Part shown: in pieces, positions 51,015-59,317 of the stretch
Position numbering within the stretch: the stretch's first letter is position 1
Layout: every line of letters begins with the position of its first letter
Source of the DNA: Leucobacter chromiireducens
GTDB taxonomy: Bacteria > Actinomycetota > Actinomycetes > Actinomycetales > Microbacteriaceae
Assembly: GCF_003917135.1 (NCBI RefSeq)
Contig: NZ_RPDI01000010.1
Coordinates: 3,794 to 67,793 of the forward strand
Direction: 5' to 3'
DNA: 64,000 bases
The notes under the pieces: model-generated
What the model was told of the DNA's origin: nothing
The model's database searches: none
Seen by the model: the letters and a program-made list of their open reading frames with translations, nothing else
Position numbers and translations under genes: made by a program

Positions 51015-52139
51015 TCACCCCTTCAGCGCCTCGCCCAGCTTCACCCGGGTGCCCGTCCGTAGGATCGAGTTGCTGTAGATCCGGGATCCCACCCACACCG
51101 CCGCGGCGATGGTGAGCAGCAGGATGACGAGCGAGAGGAACGGCTCCCACCACTCCGCGGTGCCGAGGTACAGCCGCATCGGCATGCCGATCGGCGCGGA
51201 GAAGGGGATGTAGCTCATCACGGAGAGCGCGCCGGGGTTGTCGAAGAAGAAGATGATCGCAACGTAGGGGATCATCACGAGCCACATCACCGGGCTCACG
51301 GCCGACGCCACGTCCTCCTGGCGGGACACGAGCGCCGCGAGCGCCGCGTAGAGCGTGGCGAGCAGCACGAAGCCGAAGGCGAAAAGGATCCCGAACCAGA
51401 TAAGCGCGGTGCCGAGCTCGCCGAGCAGCAGATCCTGCCCGGTGGCGAGGATGCCGACGCAGGCCAGGCCGACGATCGCGACCACCTGCGCGAGCGCGAG
51501 GATGCTGTTGCCGAGGATCTTGCCGGCGAGCAGCGTGCGCGCGGAGATCGTCGCGAGCAGGATCTCAACGATCCGGGTCTGCTTCTCCTCGACGACGCTC
51601 TGCGCGATCGTGGTGCCGAACGTGATCGCGCTCATCATGAACACCACGCCGAACGCGATAGCGATGATGTAGGCGAGCCCGGGGTTGCTCGTCACCGGGG
51701 CGAGGAGCTCGACGGAGGGGGCCGCCGACAGCGCCTGCATGACATCGCTCGGGACGCTGTCGTTCGCGAGCACGGTGAGGTCGACCGGGGTGTCCCCACC
51801 CGGCACGACCGCCGCATCGACGTCGCCGGCGCGGACGAGCCGCTCGGCGGCGGCACGATCCTGCACTGATTCGACCTCGAAGCCCGCCTCGCTGAGCCCC
51901 GCGGCGGTATCGCCCACGGCCGCGACCCGGGTGGGCCCTCCGAAACCGCCGGTGTTCGCCATGAAGCCGCTGAACAGCACACCGGCGAGCACGAACAGCA
52001 GCAGCACCCCGGTGGAGACGAGGAACGACTTCGAGCGCAGGCGCGTGGTGATCTCGCGCTCGGCGACGATCCAGGTGCCCTGCGCGGCGCTCAGGCGCGC
52101 GTGCGTCGACGCGGACGCGGGTGTGGTAGTGACGCTCAT
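51015..52139 (-). CDS. ABC-2 type transporter permease (NatB-like)
   Basis: A 374-residue membrane protein with one N-terminal helix (about 40-60), a large extracytoplasmic domain to about residue 150, and five C-terminal helices. The stretch VVEEKQTRIVEILLATISARTLLAGKILG is the conserved membrane-coupling segment of NatB-type exporters. ATG 52139 overlaps the ATPase stop (ATGA). It forms an exporter with the ATPase encoded upstream; known relatives expel Na+, lipids or antibiotics. Substrate is not known. Confidence 0.88.
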   Translation of the reverse strand: MSVTTTPASASTHARLSAAQGTWIVAEREITTRLRSKSFLVSTGVLLLFVLAGVLFSGFMANTGGFGGPTRVAAVGDTAAGLSEAGFEVESVQDRAAAERLVRAGDVDAAVVPGGDTPVDLTVLANDSVPSDVMQALSAAPSVELLAPVTSNPGLAYIIAIAFGVVFMMSAITFGTTIAQSVVEEKQTRIVEILLATISARTLLAGKILGNSILALAQVVAIVGLACVGILATGQDLLLGELGTALIWFGILFAFGFVLLATLYAALAALVSRQEDVASAVSPVMWLVMIPYVAIIFFFDNPGALSVMSYIPFSAPIGMPMRLYLGTAEWWEPFLSLVILLLTIAAAVWVGSRIYSNSILRTGTRVKLGEALKG

Positions 52140-53035
52140 CGGACAACCTCCGTGAAGATCTCTGCGAGGGACGGGGTGACGGGGCTGAAGCTGCGCACCG
52201 ACGATCCCGGCTGGGACACCGCGCGCGCGAGCACCGCCTGCGCCGCCTCGTCGGTGTCGGCGTCGAAGCGGGCGAAGCCGCCGTCGAGGTGGGTCACGGC
52301 GACGCCTGGCACGTCGCGCACCCAGCCGGCGTCTGCGCTCGGCCCGGCAAGCTCGAGCTCGACGGTGCGGCCGGCGTGCGCGGCGCGCAGCGCCTCCCGA
52401 GAGCCCTGCGCGCGGATCCGGCCATCGCCGATCACGACGACGTCGTCGCAGAGGCGCTCAACGATGTCGAGCTGGTGCGAGGAGAACAGCACGGGTGCGC
52501 CGCGGTCCGCGTAGTCGCGCAGCACCCCGAGCACCGCCTCGACCGCCATCGGGTCGAGGCCCGAGAACGGCTCGTCGAGCACGAGCGCGATCGGTTCGTG
52601 CACCAGTGCGGCCGCGATCTGGGCCCGCTGCTGGTTGCCAAGCGAGAGGCTCTCGAGCGTGTCCTTCGCGCGCTCCGCGAGCCCCAGCCGTTCGAGCAGC
52701 GCCGTCGCCGACGAGCGCGCGGCGCCCGCCTCCATGCCGTGCAGGCGCGCAAGATACACGAGCTGCTCGAGCACCGGCATCTTCGGGTAGAGCCCCCGCT
52801 CCTCCGGCATGTAGCCGAATCGCGCGCGGTCGGCGGCGGTGATCGGCGCGCCGTCCAGGCGCACGGTGCCCGCGTCCGCGGCGAGCACGCCGAGGATGAT
52901 CCGCATGGTCGTGGTCTTGCCAGCGCCGTTGCCGCCGACGAAGCCGGTCATTCTGCCGCCCGTCACGGTGAAGCTCACGTCGTCGAGCACCCGGCGCGTG
53001 CCGTAGCTGCGTGACACTCCTGCGATTTCAATCAT
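52136..53035 (-). CDS. ABC exporter ATP-binding protein (NatA-like)
   Basis: A 299-residue ATPase. Walker A GGNGAGKTT, Q-loop YMPEERGLYPKM, signature LSLGNQQRAQIAAAL (with LGNQQ in place of LSGGQ, as in the NatA subgroup), Walker B LVLDEPFSGLD and the switch SSHQLD are visible. A C-terminal DUF4162-like domain of about 80 residues ends in SLAEIFTEVV. AAAGGAG lies before ATG 53035. It diverges from the two-component genes over a 123-bp spacer, which suggests those regulate it. Confidence 0.9.
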   Translation of the reverse strand: MIEIAGVSRSYGTRRVLDDVSFTVTGGRMTGFVGGNGAGKTTTMRIILGVLAADAGTVRLDGAPITAADRARFGYMPEERGLYPKMPVLEQLVYLARLHGMEAGAARSSATALLERLGLAERAKDTLESLSLGNQQRAQIAAALVHEPIALVLDEPFSGLDPMAVEAVLGVLRDYADRGAPVLFSSHQLDIVERLCDDVVVIGDGRIRAQGSREALRAAHAGRTVELELAGPSADAGWVRDVPGVAVTHLDGGFARFDADTDEAAQAVLARAVSQPGSSVRSFSPVTPSLAEIFTEVVR

Positions 53036-53145
53036 CGCGCTCCTTTCGTTGCATTCAACGCTAGATCGGGATCGCTGCCGCGCGCCTCCCCCGAACGGCG
53101 GAACGGCTCCGCCGCGCGACGGAAGCGCGTTGCCGCCCGAGCGCA

Positions 53146-53151
53146 TACGCT
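53146..53151 (+). promoter_or_regulatory. -10 box TACGCT for sensor-kinase transcript
   Basis: TACGCT ends 7 nt before ATG 53159, with GGAATCC in between. TTGCCG lies upstream but too close to act as -35. Confidence 0.4.
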
Positions 53152-53158
53152 GGAATCC

Positions 53159-54556
53159 ATGACAGCGCACCCGGCCGAGTGGTCACGCCCCCGAGCCGGG
53201 CGCGCGGCGCTGCGCGTCGACGCTGGGATCGCCATCGCGCTGGCCGTCGGCAGCGTCGTCACGTCCCTCCTCTACGCGCGCACCGGCGTGATCGCCGATC
53301 CGGCACCGGTGTGGGTGTCCACGCTGGGTCTCGCGACCTGCACGCTGCCGCTCATCTTCCGGCGCGTTGCCCCGATCCCCGTCGCGATCGTCGTCTCGGT
53401 CGGGTTCTTCGTCTGCGGCCAGTTCGCGGTCCCCGAGCTGCTCATGATCAACGTCAGCCTGTTCCTCGCGCTCTACACGGTGGGGGCGTGGGAGCCGAAT
53501 CGCGCGGCGGCGGTGTGGACGCTGATCGGCACGAGCGCGGCACTGTTCGCCTGGCTCATCGTGGCGCTCATCATCTCCGCGTCCGAGGACAGCGATTTCC
53601 TCGGCATGCCGCGCACCGGGCTGTTCTCCGCGTACGCGACGTTCGCCGTGATCCAGATCATCACGAATCTGCTCTACTTCGGGGCGGCGTACTGGTTCGG
53701 TCTCCGCTCCTGGCGGGCGGCGCGCACCCAGGCAGCGCTCGAGGCGCAGGGGCAGGAGCTCGACCGCGAGCGCCGCACGAGCGCCGAGCAGGCCGTCGCG
53801 CTCGATCGCATCGCCATCGCCCGCGAACTGCACGACGTCGTGGCCCACCACGTGTCCGTGATGGGGATCCAGGCCGGGGCGGCCAGGCGCAGCGTCGAGC
53901 GGGATCCGGGCCGCGCGATCGCGTCGCTCGAGATCGTGGAGGAGAGCGCGCGGGCCGCGGTCGCCGAGCTGCAGCAGCTCGTGCACACCCTGCGCAGCCC
54001 GGACACCGATGCGGGATCACAGCCGATCGGGATCGCGCAGCTGTCCGGCCTCGTCGCCGAATCGCAGGAGGCCGGGGTGCCCGCCACGCTCATCGTCGTC
54101 GGGGAGCCGCGACCCGTCCCCATGCTCGTCGACGTCGCGCTGTACCGGGCGGCGCAGGAAGCGCTGACGAACGTGCGGAAACACGCGGGGCACGGGGTGG
54201 CGGCGACCGTTCGGCTCCGGTTCCTGCCCGAGGCCATCGAGGTCGAGGTGAGCGACGATGGGGTGGCGATCCTCGGCAGGGACGGGCGCGGAAGCAGCGC
54301 GGGATCCGGCCGCACCGGGCTGGGGCTGGGGCTCCGCGGGATGCGGGAGCGGCTCGGCGCCGTCGGGGGATCGGTGTGGGCCGGTCCGCGCGAACGGGGC
54401 GGATTCCTCGTGCGTGCGCACGTGCCGCTCGCGGCTGCGGCGCGCGGTGAAGGGGCTGAGGAGGCGGGGCTGGCAAGCGTCGCCGAGCGTCCCACGACCG
54501 CTGGGAGTTCCGAGACCACAGAGAGTTCCGAGACCACCGAGACGGGGGCCGCATGA
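53159..54556 (+). CDS. Sensor histidine kinase, NarL-type (HisKA_3)
   Basis: A 465-residue kinase. The first 185 residues form about five membrane helices with a DUF7134-like layout; a short coiled coil leads to the dimerisation domain with the phospho-acceptor His 225 in ARELHDVVAHHVSVMGIQAG. The ATPase domain has RAAQEALTNVRKHAG (N box), VSDDGV (G1) and GLGLRGMRERL (G2). The C-terminus carries a near repeat SSETTESSETTETG. It overlaps the response-regulator gene by 4 nt (ATGA). It likely senses envelope stress or an antibiotic and controls the adjacent exporter. Confidence 0.9.
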   Translation: MTAHPAEWSRPRAGRAALRVDAGIAIALAVGSVVTSLLYARTGVIADPAPVWVSTLGLATCTLPLIFRRVAPIPVAIVVSVGFFVCGQFAVPELLMINVSLFLALYTVGAWEPNRAAAVWTLIGTSAALFAWLIVALIISASEDSDFLGMPRTGLFSAYATFAVIQIITNLLYFGAAYWFGLRSWRAARTQAALEAQGQELDRERRTSAEQAVALDRIAIARELHDVVAHHVSVMGIQAGAARRSVERDPGRAIASLEIVEESARAAVAELQQLVHTLRSPDTDAGSQPIGIAQLSGLVAESQEAGVPATLIVVGEPRPVPMLVDVALYRAAQEALTNVRKHAGHGVAATVRLRFLPEAIEVEVSDDGVAILGRDGRGSSAGSGRTGLGLGLRGMRERLGAVGGSVWAGPRERGGFLVRAHVPLAAAARGEGAEEAGLASVAERPTTAGSSETTESSETTETGAA

Positions 54557-55299
54557 GCATCCGTATCCTGATCGTCGACGACCAGGCGCTCGTTCGCTCC
54601 GGGTTCCGCATCATCCTGGAGTCGGAACCCGACCTCGAGGTCGTCGGGGAGGCGTCGAACGGCGCGGAGGCGGTCGCGCTGTCGCGCGAACTCCGGCCCG
54701 ACGTGATCTGCATGGACGTCGAGATGCCCGGCATGGACGGGATCGAGGCGGCGCGGCGGATCCTGGCCGCGGGTCCGACGGGGCCCGCAGGGCGTGCGGC
54801 GGGGGCGGTGCCGGCGGTGCCGCCGCCCGCGATTCTGATCCTCACCACGTTCGGGCACGAGCGGTACCTGTTCGCGGCCCTCGCCGCTGGCGTGAGCGGC
54901 TTCCTCCTGAAGACGTCCCGCGCGGAGCAACTCATCGACGCGGTGCGTGCGCTGGCCAGCGGGCACGCGCTGCTCGGGCCGGATGTGACGCGAGCGGTGC
55001 TCGAGCGGGTGGCCGCTGAACCGGCGGACGCGGCAGGGCAGGAGTCTGGCGTCGACCGGGATCAGGCCGCTGATCAGGCTGATCGCGCGGCAGCGTTCGA
55101 TGCTGCCGGGCTCACGGAGCGGGAACGCGAGGTGCTCACGCTGGTCGCGCAGGGGCGGTCGAACGCGGAAATCGCGGCAGAGCTCTTCCTCGGGGAGGCC
55201 ACGATCAAGACGCACGTCTCGAACGTGCTGCAGAAGCTCGGTGTGCGTGATCGGATCCAGGCGGTCGTGTGGGCGCACACTCGCGGGGCGGCCGGCTAG
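54553..55299 (+). CDS. Response regulator, NarL/LuxR type
   Basis: A 248-residue regulator. The receiver domain has the acidic pair at Asp 9-10, the phosphorylation site Asp 55 in VICMDVEMPG, Thr in LILTTFG and Lys in FLLKTSRAEQ. A Gly/Pro/Ala-rich insert (GPTGPAGRAAGAVPAVPPP) interrupts the receiver between strands 3 and 4, which is unusual. The C-terminal LuxR helix-turn-helix is LTEREREVLTLVAQGRSNAEIAAELFLGEATIKTHVSNVLQKL in pieces. It is the partner of the overlapping kinase gene. Confidence 0.92.
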   Translation: MSIRILIVDDQALVRSGFRIILESEPDLEVVGEASNGAEAVALSRELRPDVICMDVEMPGMDGIEAARRILAAGPTGPAGRAAGAVPAVPPPAILILTTFGHERYLFAALAAGVSGFLLKTSRAEQLIDAVRALASGHALLGPDVTRAVLERVAAEPADAAGQESGVDRDQAADQADRAAAFDAAGLTEREREVLTLVAQGRSNAEIAAELFLGEATIKTHVSNVLQKLGVRDRIQAVVWAHTRGAAG

Positions 55300-55356
55300 G
55301 CGCCACCCGCGGGGCTGCGCCGCGCGCCCCACCCTTCGCCCCCAGCCTCAAACCTC

Positions 55357-55435
55357 AAACCCACCGGAGAAATTGGAAAGCTCGCCGCAAAACGGGCGAA
55401 ACCCTCCGAGATATCAGATTTCTCCTGCGGGATCG
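55357..55435. repeat. 79-bp intergenic palindromic repeat, family B copy 2
   Basis: Starts AAACC and ends GGATCG like the copy at 50891-50969, with left arm CGGAGAAATT at 55365-55374 and a right arm TTTCTCC at 55419-55425. It lies between the convergent response-regulator and LacI genes and could terminate both. The remaining bases of 55300-55496 contain no gene. Confidence 0.75.
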
Positions 55436-55496
55436 TGGCGCGGTCGGTCGGGCAGGGCCGGGAGAGCGAGCGCGCGAGCGGGCCGCGCGCGCAACC

Positions 55497-56516
55497 TCAA
55501 CCCACCAGGCCGCCCACCGTCGACGCGCGCACCACGAGCTCCGGCTGGAACACGATCTGCTCACGCAGGCCCGTGTCCCCCTGCGCCGCATCGCGCAGCA
55601 GGAGCTCGACCGCGGTGCTGCCGATCTCGAACGCCGGCTGCCGCACCGAGGTGATCGGCACCACGGCGGAGTGCGTGAAGTCAATGTCGTCGTAGCCGAT
55701 CAGCGCGATGTCCTCGGGGACGCGCAGCGAGCCCGTCATGACGAGCGCCTGCAGCACGCCGAGCGCCAGCAGGTCGTTGGCCGCAAACACGGCGTCCGGC
55801 CGCTCATCCGGGGGCAGCACCGCAATTGCCTCGCCGATGCGGCGACCCTCGAGAACGCTGAGCGCCTGCGTCTCGAACACCTCGAGCACGGCCCCGCGCT
55901 GGGCGGCGAGCACCTCGGTGACGCCGGCGAGGCGGTCGGCCACCTGCTCGATGCCGCGCGGGCCGCCGACGAACGCGATCCGTGTGCGCCCGATCTCGAG
56001 CAGGTGCCGCGCCGCGATGCGGCCGCCCTCGACGTCGTCGACGGAGACCGAGGGGAGCGAGCGGTCGCTTGAGCCGCGGTCGACGAGCACGACCGGGATC
56101 CCGGCGTCGCGGAGTTTGCGCAGCTGCGCGAGGTCGGTGTCGACCGGGGTGATGAGCACGCCGGCGACGCGGTGCTCCTCGAACATTTCGAGCAGGCTGG
56201 ACTCGCGCGGGCGGGAGTCGTCGCTGCCGCCCATCAGCACGGTGTAGCCGTCGTCGAGCGCGCGGCTCTGCGCGCCGTGCGCGACGTCCATGAAGAACGG
56301 GTTCCGCGTGTCAAGCACGACAAGTCCGAAGCTGTGGCTGCGCCCGGCGCGCAGTTGCCTCGCGGCGTCGTTGCGCACGAAGCCGAGCTGCTCGATGGCG
56401 GCGTGGACGCGCTCGATCGTGGCCGCGGCGACGCGATTCGGGCGGTTGAGCACGTTCGATACGGTGCCGACCGAGACGCCGGCCTCGCGTGCGACGTCTC
56501 TGATACTCGCGGCCAT
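55497..56516 (-). CDS. LacI-family repressor, probable L-rhamnose regulator
   Basis: A 339-residue LacI protein. The N-terminal helix-turn-helix is SIRDVAREAGVSVGTVSNVLNRP, with the hinge helix around AAARQLRAGRSHS, and the periplasmic-binding-protein-like domain follows (LVVLDTRNPFFMDVA, DRGSSDRSLPSVSVDD, VFAANDLLALG, IGYDDIDF). GAGAGGAG precedes ATG 56516. It diverges from the rhamnose transporter-catabolic operon, and two LacI-type operators lie in the shared 219-bp spacer. Rhamnose or a pathway intermediate as inducer is inferred. Confidence 0.88.
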   Translation of the reverse strand: MAASIRDVAREAGVSVGTVSNVLNRPNRVAAATIERVHAAIEQLGFVRNDAARQLRAGRSHSFGLVVLDTRNPFFMDVAHGAQSRALDDGYTVLMGGSDDSRPRESSLLEMFEEHRVAGVLITPVDTDLAQLRKLRDAGIPVVLVDRGSSDRSLPSVSVDDVEGGRIAARHLLEIGRTRIAFVGGPRGIEQVADRLAGVTEVLAAQRGAVLEVFETQALSVLEGRRIGEAIAVLPPDERPDAVFAANDLLALGVLQALVMTGSLRVPEDIALIGYDDIDFTHSAVVPITSVRQPAFEIGSTAVELLLRDAAQGDTGLREQIVFQPELVVRASTVGGLVG

Positions 56517-56581
56517 GCTGCTCCTCTCGTCCGCCCACCTCGCCGTGATCTGCCTCATCATAATTGAGCCCGCCGCCAAAT

Positions 56582-56593
56582 TGAAACGCTTCA
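56582..56593. promoter_or_regulatory. LacI-type operator 1
   Basis: TGAAACGCTTCA, extended on both sides by T and A, fits the LacI-family consensus. It lies about 70-80 bp upstream of the predicted transcription start and 66 bp before the LacI start codon, so it may also serve autoregulation. Confidence 0.7.
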
Positions 56594-56624
56594 ATAACGG
56601 ATCGGCAACGCCGCGGTCGCCGGC

Positions 56625-56654
56625 TTGACGGAGGAAAATGACTGTGTTTAGACT
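56625..56654 (+). promoter_or_regulatory. Promoter of the rhamnose operon
   Basis: TTGACG (56625-56630) and TAGACT (56649-56654) are separated by 18 nt. Transcription should start near 56661, leaving a leader of about 75 nt that contains operator 2. Confidence 0.7.
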
Positions 56655-56668
56655 CTGCGTAACGCGAT

Positions 56669-56680
56669 TGAAACGATTCA
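56669..56680. promoter_or_regulatory. LacI-type operator 2
   Basis: TGAAACGATTCA lies just downstream of the predicted start site. Its centre is 87 bp (about eight turns) from operator 1, a spacing that allows looping by a LacI tetramer or cooperative repression. Confidence 0.7.
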
Positions 56681-56735
56681 TTAACACGATCGCACATCCC
56701 ACAGCCGAGATGCCGCACACGCGACAGGAAGCCCC

Positions 56736-58274
56736 GTGAATTCAATGAAGAGATCACCCAGCCCCGAGCCACTGCTTGAGCTCGCCGGCGTGACCAAGGC
56801 ATTCGGCGCCGTGGTCGCACTGCGTGACGGGACCATCGCCCTCCACCCCGGCTCGATCCACGCGCTCGTCGGCGAGAACGGCGCGGGCAAGTCGACGATC
56901 GTGAAGATCATCGCCGGCCTCTACCGCCGCGACGCTGGCGACATCCGGCTCGCCGGCGCGTCCGTCGACTTCACGAGCACCGCCGAGGCCAAGGCCGCCG
57001 GCATCGCGGTCATCTACCAGGAGCCGACGCTCTTCCCCGACCTCTCGGTCACGGAGAACATCTTCATGGGCCGCCAGCCACGCGGCCGCTTCGGCCGCAT
57101 CGACCGGACGCGCATGCGCACCGAGACCGAGGCGCTCTTCGCACGGCTCGGCCTGCGCATGGATCCCGATCGCACGGCCGACGGCCTCTCGATCGCCGAC
57201 CAGCAGATGATCGAGATCGCCAAGGCCATCTCGCTCGACGCGCAGATCCTGATCATGGACGAGCCGACCGCCGCGCTCTCCGGCGTCGAGGTCGACCGCC
57301 TCTTCGACGTCGCCCGCGCGCTGCGCGACGAGGGCCGCGCCCTCGTGTTCATCTCGCACCGCTTCGACGAGGTGTTCGCGCTGTGCGACACGATCACGGT
57401 GATGCGCGACGGCAGCTACATCTCCACGCGTGCGATCGCGGAGACCGATCCCGACAGCGTCGTCGCCGAGATGGTGGGCCGCGAGATCACCGAGCTCTTC
57501 CCCAAGCTCGAGACCACGATCGGTGAGCCGCTGCTCGAGGTGACCGGCCTCACGAGCCCCGGCGTCTTCAGCGACATCAGCTTCACCGTACGCGCGGGCG
57601 AGATCGTCGGCCTCGCCGGGCTCGTCGGCGCCGGCCGCAGCGAGGTCGCACGCGCCATCTTCGGCGTCGACGACTACCAGAGCGGCGAGGTCCGCCTCGG
57701 CGGCACGCGCATCCGCAAGGGCGTCCCCACCGCGGCGATGCGCGCAGGCCTCGCGCTCGTGCCGGAGGATCGCCGCAAGCAGGGCCTCGTGCTCGAGGAG
57801 AGCGTCGCGCGCAACACCTCGGCCGTGATCCTCGACTCGATCGCGAAGCTGGGGCTCGTCACCGCGCGGGCCGAGCAGCGCGCCGCGCGCCCCTGGTCCG
57901 AGCAGCTGGAGGTGAAAACCACGGCGCTCAGCACCCTTGCCGGCACGCTCTCGGGCGGCAACCAACAGAAGGTGGTGCTCGGCAAGTGGCTCGCCACGAA
58001 CCCGCGCGTGCTGATCATCGACGAGCCCACCCGCGGCATCGACGTCGGCACGAAGTCTGAGGTGCACCGGCTCCTCTCGACGCTGGCGAGCCAGGGCATG
58101 GCCGTGCTGATGATCTCGAGCGAGCTGCCCGAGGTGCTCGGCATGGCCGACCGCGTTGTCGTGATGCGCGAGGGCCGGATCACCGCAACGATCGACCGCG
58201 CCGACGCGACGCAGGAGAACGTGATGCGCGCCGCAACCCAGAACCCGACCACGCAGACGGAGCAGGCCGCATGA
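56736..58274 (+). CDS. Sugar ABC transporter ATP-binding protein (rhamnose importer)
   Basis: A 512-residue protein with two fused ATPase domains as in RbsA/RhaT. The first has Walker A GENGAGKST, the Q-loop IYQEPTLFPDL and Walker B LIMDEPTAALS; the second has a degenerate Walker A (GLVGAGRSEVAR), the signature LSGGNQQKVVLGKWL and Walker B IIDEPTRGID. The start is GTG 56736 with AGGAAG 4 nt before; ATG 56745 is possible. It overlaps the first permease gene by 4 nt. Substrate assignment rests on the rhamnose enzymes downstream. Confidence 0.9.
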   Translation: MNSMKRSPSPEPLLELAGVTKAFGAVVALRDGTIALHPGSIHALVGENGAGKSTIVKIIAGLYRRDAGDIRLAGASVDFTSTAEAKAAGIAVIYQEPTLFPDLSVTENIFMGRQPRGRFGRIDRTRMRTETEALFARLGLRMDPDRTADGLSIADQQMIEIAKAISLDAQILIMDEPTAALSGVEVDRLFDVARALRDEGRALVFISHRFDEVFALCDTITVMRDGSYISTRAIAETDPDSVVAEMVGREITELFPKLETTIGEPLLEVTGLTSPGVFSDISFTVRAGEIVGLAGLVGAGRSEVARAIFGVDDYQSGEVRLGGTRIRKGVPTAAMRAGLALVPEDRRKQGLVLEESVARNTSAVILDSIAKLGLVTARAEQRAARPWSEQLEVKTTALSTLAGTLSGGNQQKVVLGKWLATNPRVLIIDEPTRGIDVGTKSEVHRLLSTLASQGMAVLMISSELPEVLGMADRVVVMREGRITATIDRADATQENVMRAATQNPTTQTEQAA

Positions 58275-59317
58275 CCGCCACGACCACGGCCTCGGCCGCA
58301 CCATCGACCGCTCGCGGCGCGTTCAGCACCGCGCTCGGCCGGCTGACCCGCGCACGCGAGGCGAGCATCCTGCTCGCCGTGATCCTCGTGATCGCCGCGG
58401 CGACCCTGAAGAACCCGAACTTCCTGTTCTCCGTCGACGGCTACCGCGATCTCTGGCTCACGCCGTCGCTGCTGATGCTCGTCGCGGTGGGCCAGGCGGT
58501 CGTGCTGATCACCCGCAACGTCGACCTGTCGGTCGGCTCGGTGCTCGGCCTCAGCGCCTACCTCACCGGCCGCCTGTTCATCGACGTGCCGGGGATCCCG
58601 GTGCTCGCGGTCGTGCTGATCGCGGTCGTGTTCGGCGGCCTGCTCGGTCTCATCAACGGCGCGCTCGTCGCGTTCGCACGCGTCCCGGCGCTCGTGATCA
58701 CCCTCGGCACGATGTACGCGTTCCGCGGCATCAACGTGTGGTGGACCGGCTCGGACCGGATCAACGCGTCCGACATGCCCAAGGAGTTCCTTGGCCTCGG
58801 CACCGCGCAGGTGTTCTCGATCCCCGTGCTGACCATCATCGCGGTGATCGTGCTCATCGCCGTCGCCTGGTGGATGCGCAACACGCGCGCCGGCCGTGAG
58901 AACTACGCGATCGGCTCCGACCCCGACGCCGCGCAGCTGTACGGCCTCCCGGTGACGCGCCGCATCATCACCGCGTTCGTGCTCTCGGGTGCGCTCTCGG
59001 GCTTCGCCGGCGTGCTGTACGCCGCGCGCTACGGCACGATCAACTCGCAGGCGGGATCCGGGTGGGAGCTCGACGCGATCGGCGCGGCAGTGATCGGCGG
59101 CGTCGCGATCTTCGGCGGCGTCGGATCGGTGTGGGGCGCCGCGATCGGCGCGCTCCTGCTGCTCACCATCAACCGGGCCCTGCCGGTGCTCGGGGTGCCC
59201 GACTTCTGGCAGCGCGCCGTCGTCGGTGTCCTCATCATCGGCGCGATCGTCCTCGACCGGGTGATCGCCGTCAGACAACATCGAAAGCTGATCGAAGCAC
59301 GGGAGACGACGCGATGA
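58271..59317 (+). CDS. Sugar ABC transporter permease 1 (rhamnose importer)
   Basis: A 348-residue BPD_transp_2-type permease with about nine hydrophobic segments. The conserved stretches are GQAVVLITRNVDLSVGSVLGL, ALVITLGTMYAFRGINVWWTG and the ATPase-contact region GGVAIFGGVGSVWGAAIGALLL. ATG 58271 overlaps the ATPase stop (ATGA), and its own stop overlaps the second permease start in the same way. Rhamnose importers of this type use two different permeases, as here. Confidence 0.9.
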   Translation: MTATTTASAAPSTARGAFSTALGRLTRAREASILLAVILVIAAATLKNPNFLFSVDGYRDLWLTPSLLMLVAVGQAVVLITRNVDLSVGSVLGLSAYLTGRLFIDVPGIPVLAVVLIAVVFGGLLGLINGALVAFARVPALVITLGTMYAFRGINVWWTGSDRINASDMPKEFLGLGTAQVFSIPVLTIIAVIVLIAVAWWMRNTRAGRENYAIGSDPDAAQLYGLPVTRRIITAFVLSGALSGFAGVLYAARYGTINSQAGSGWELDAIGAAVIGGVAIFGGVGSVWGAAIGALLLLTINRALPVLGVPDFWQRAVVGVLIIGAIVLDRVIAVRQHRKLIEARETTR

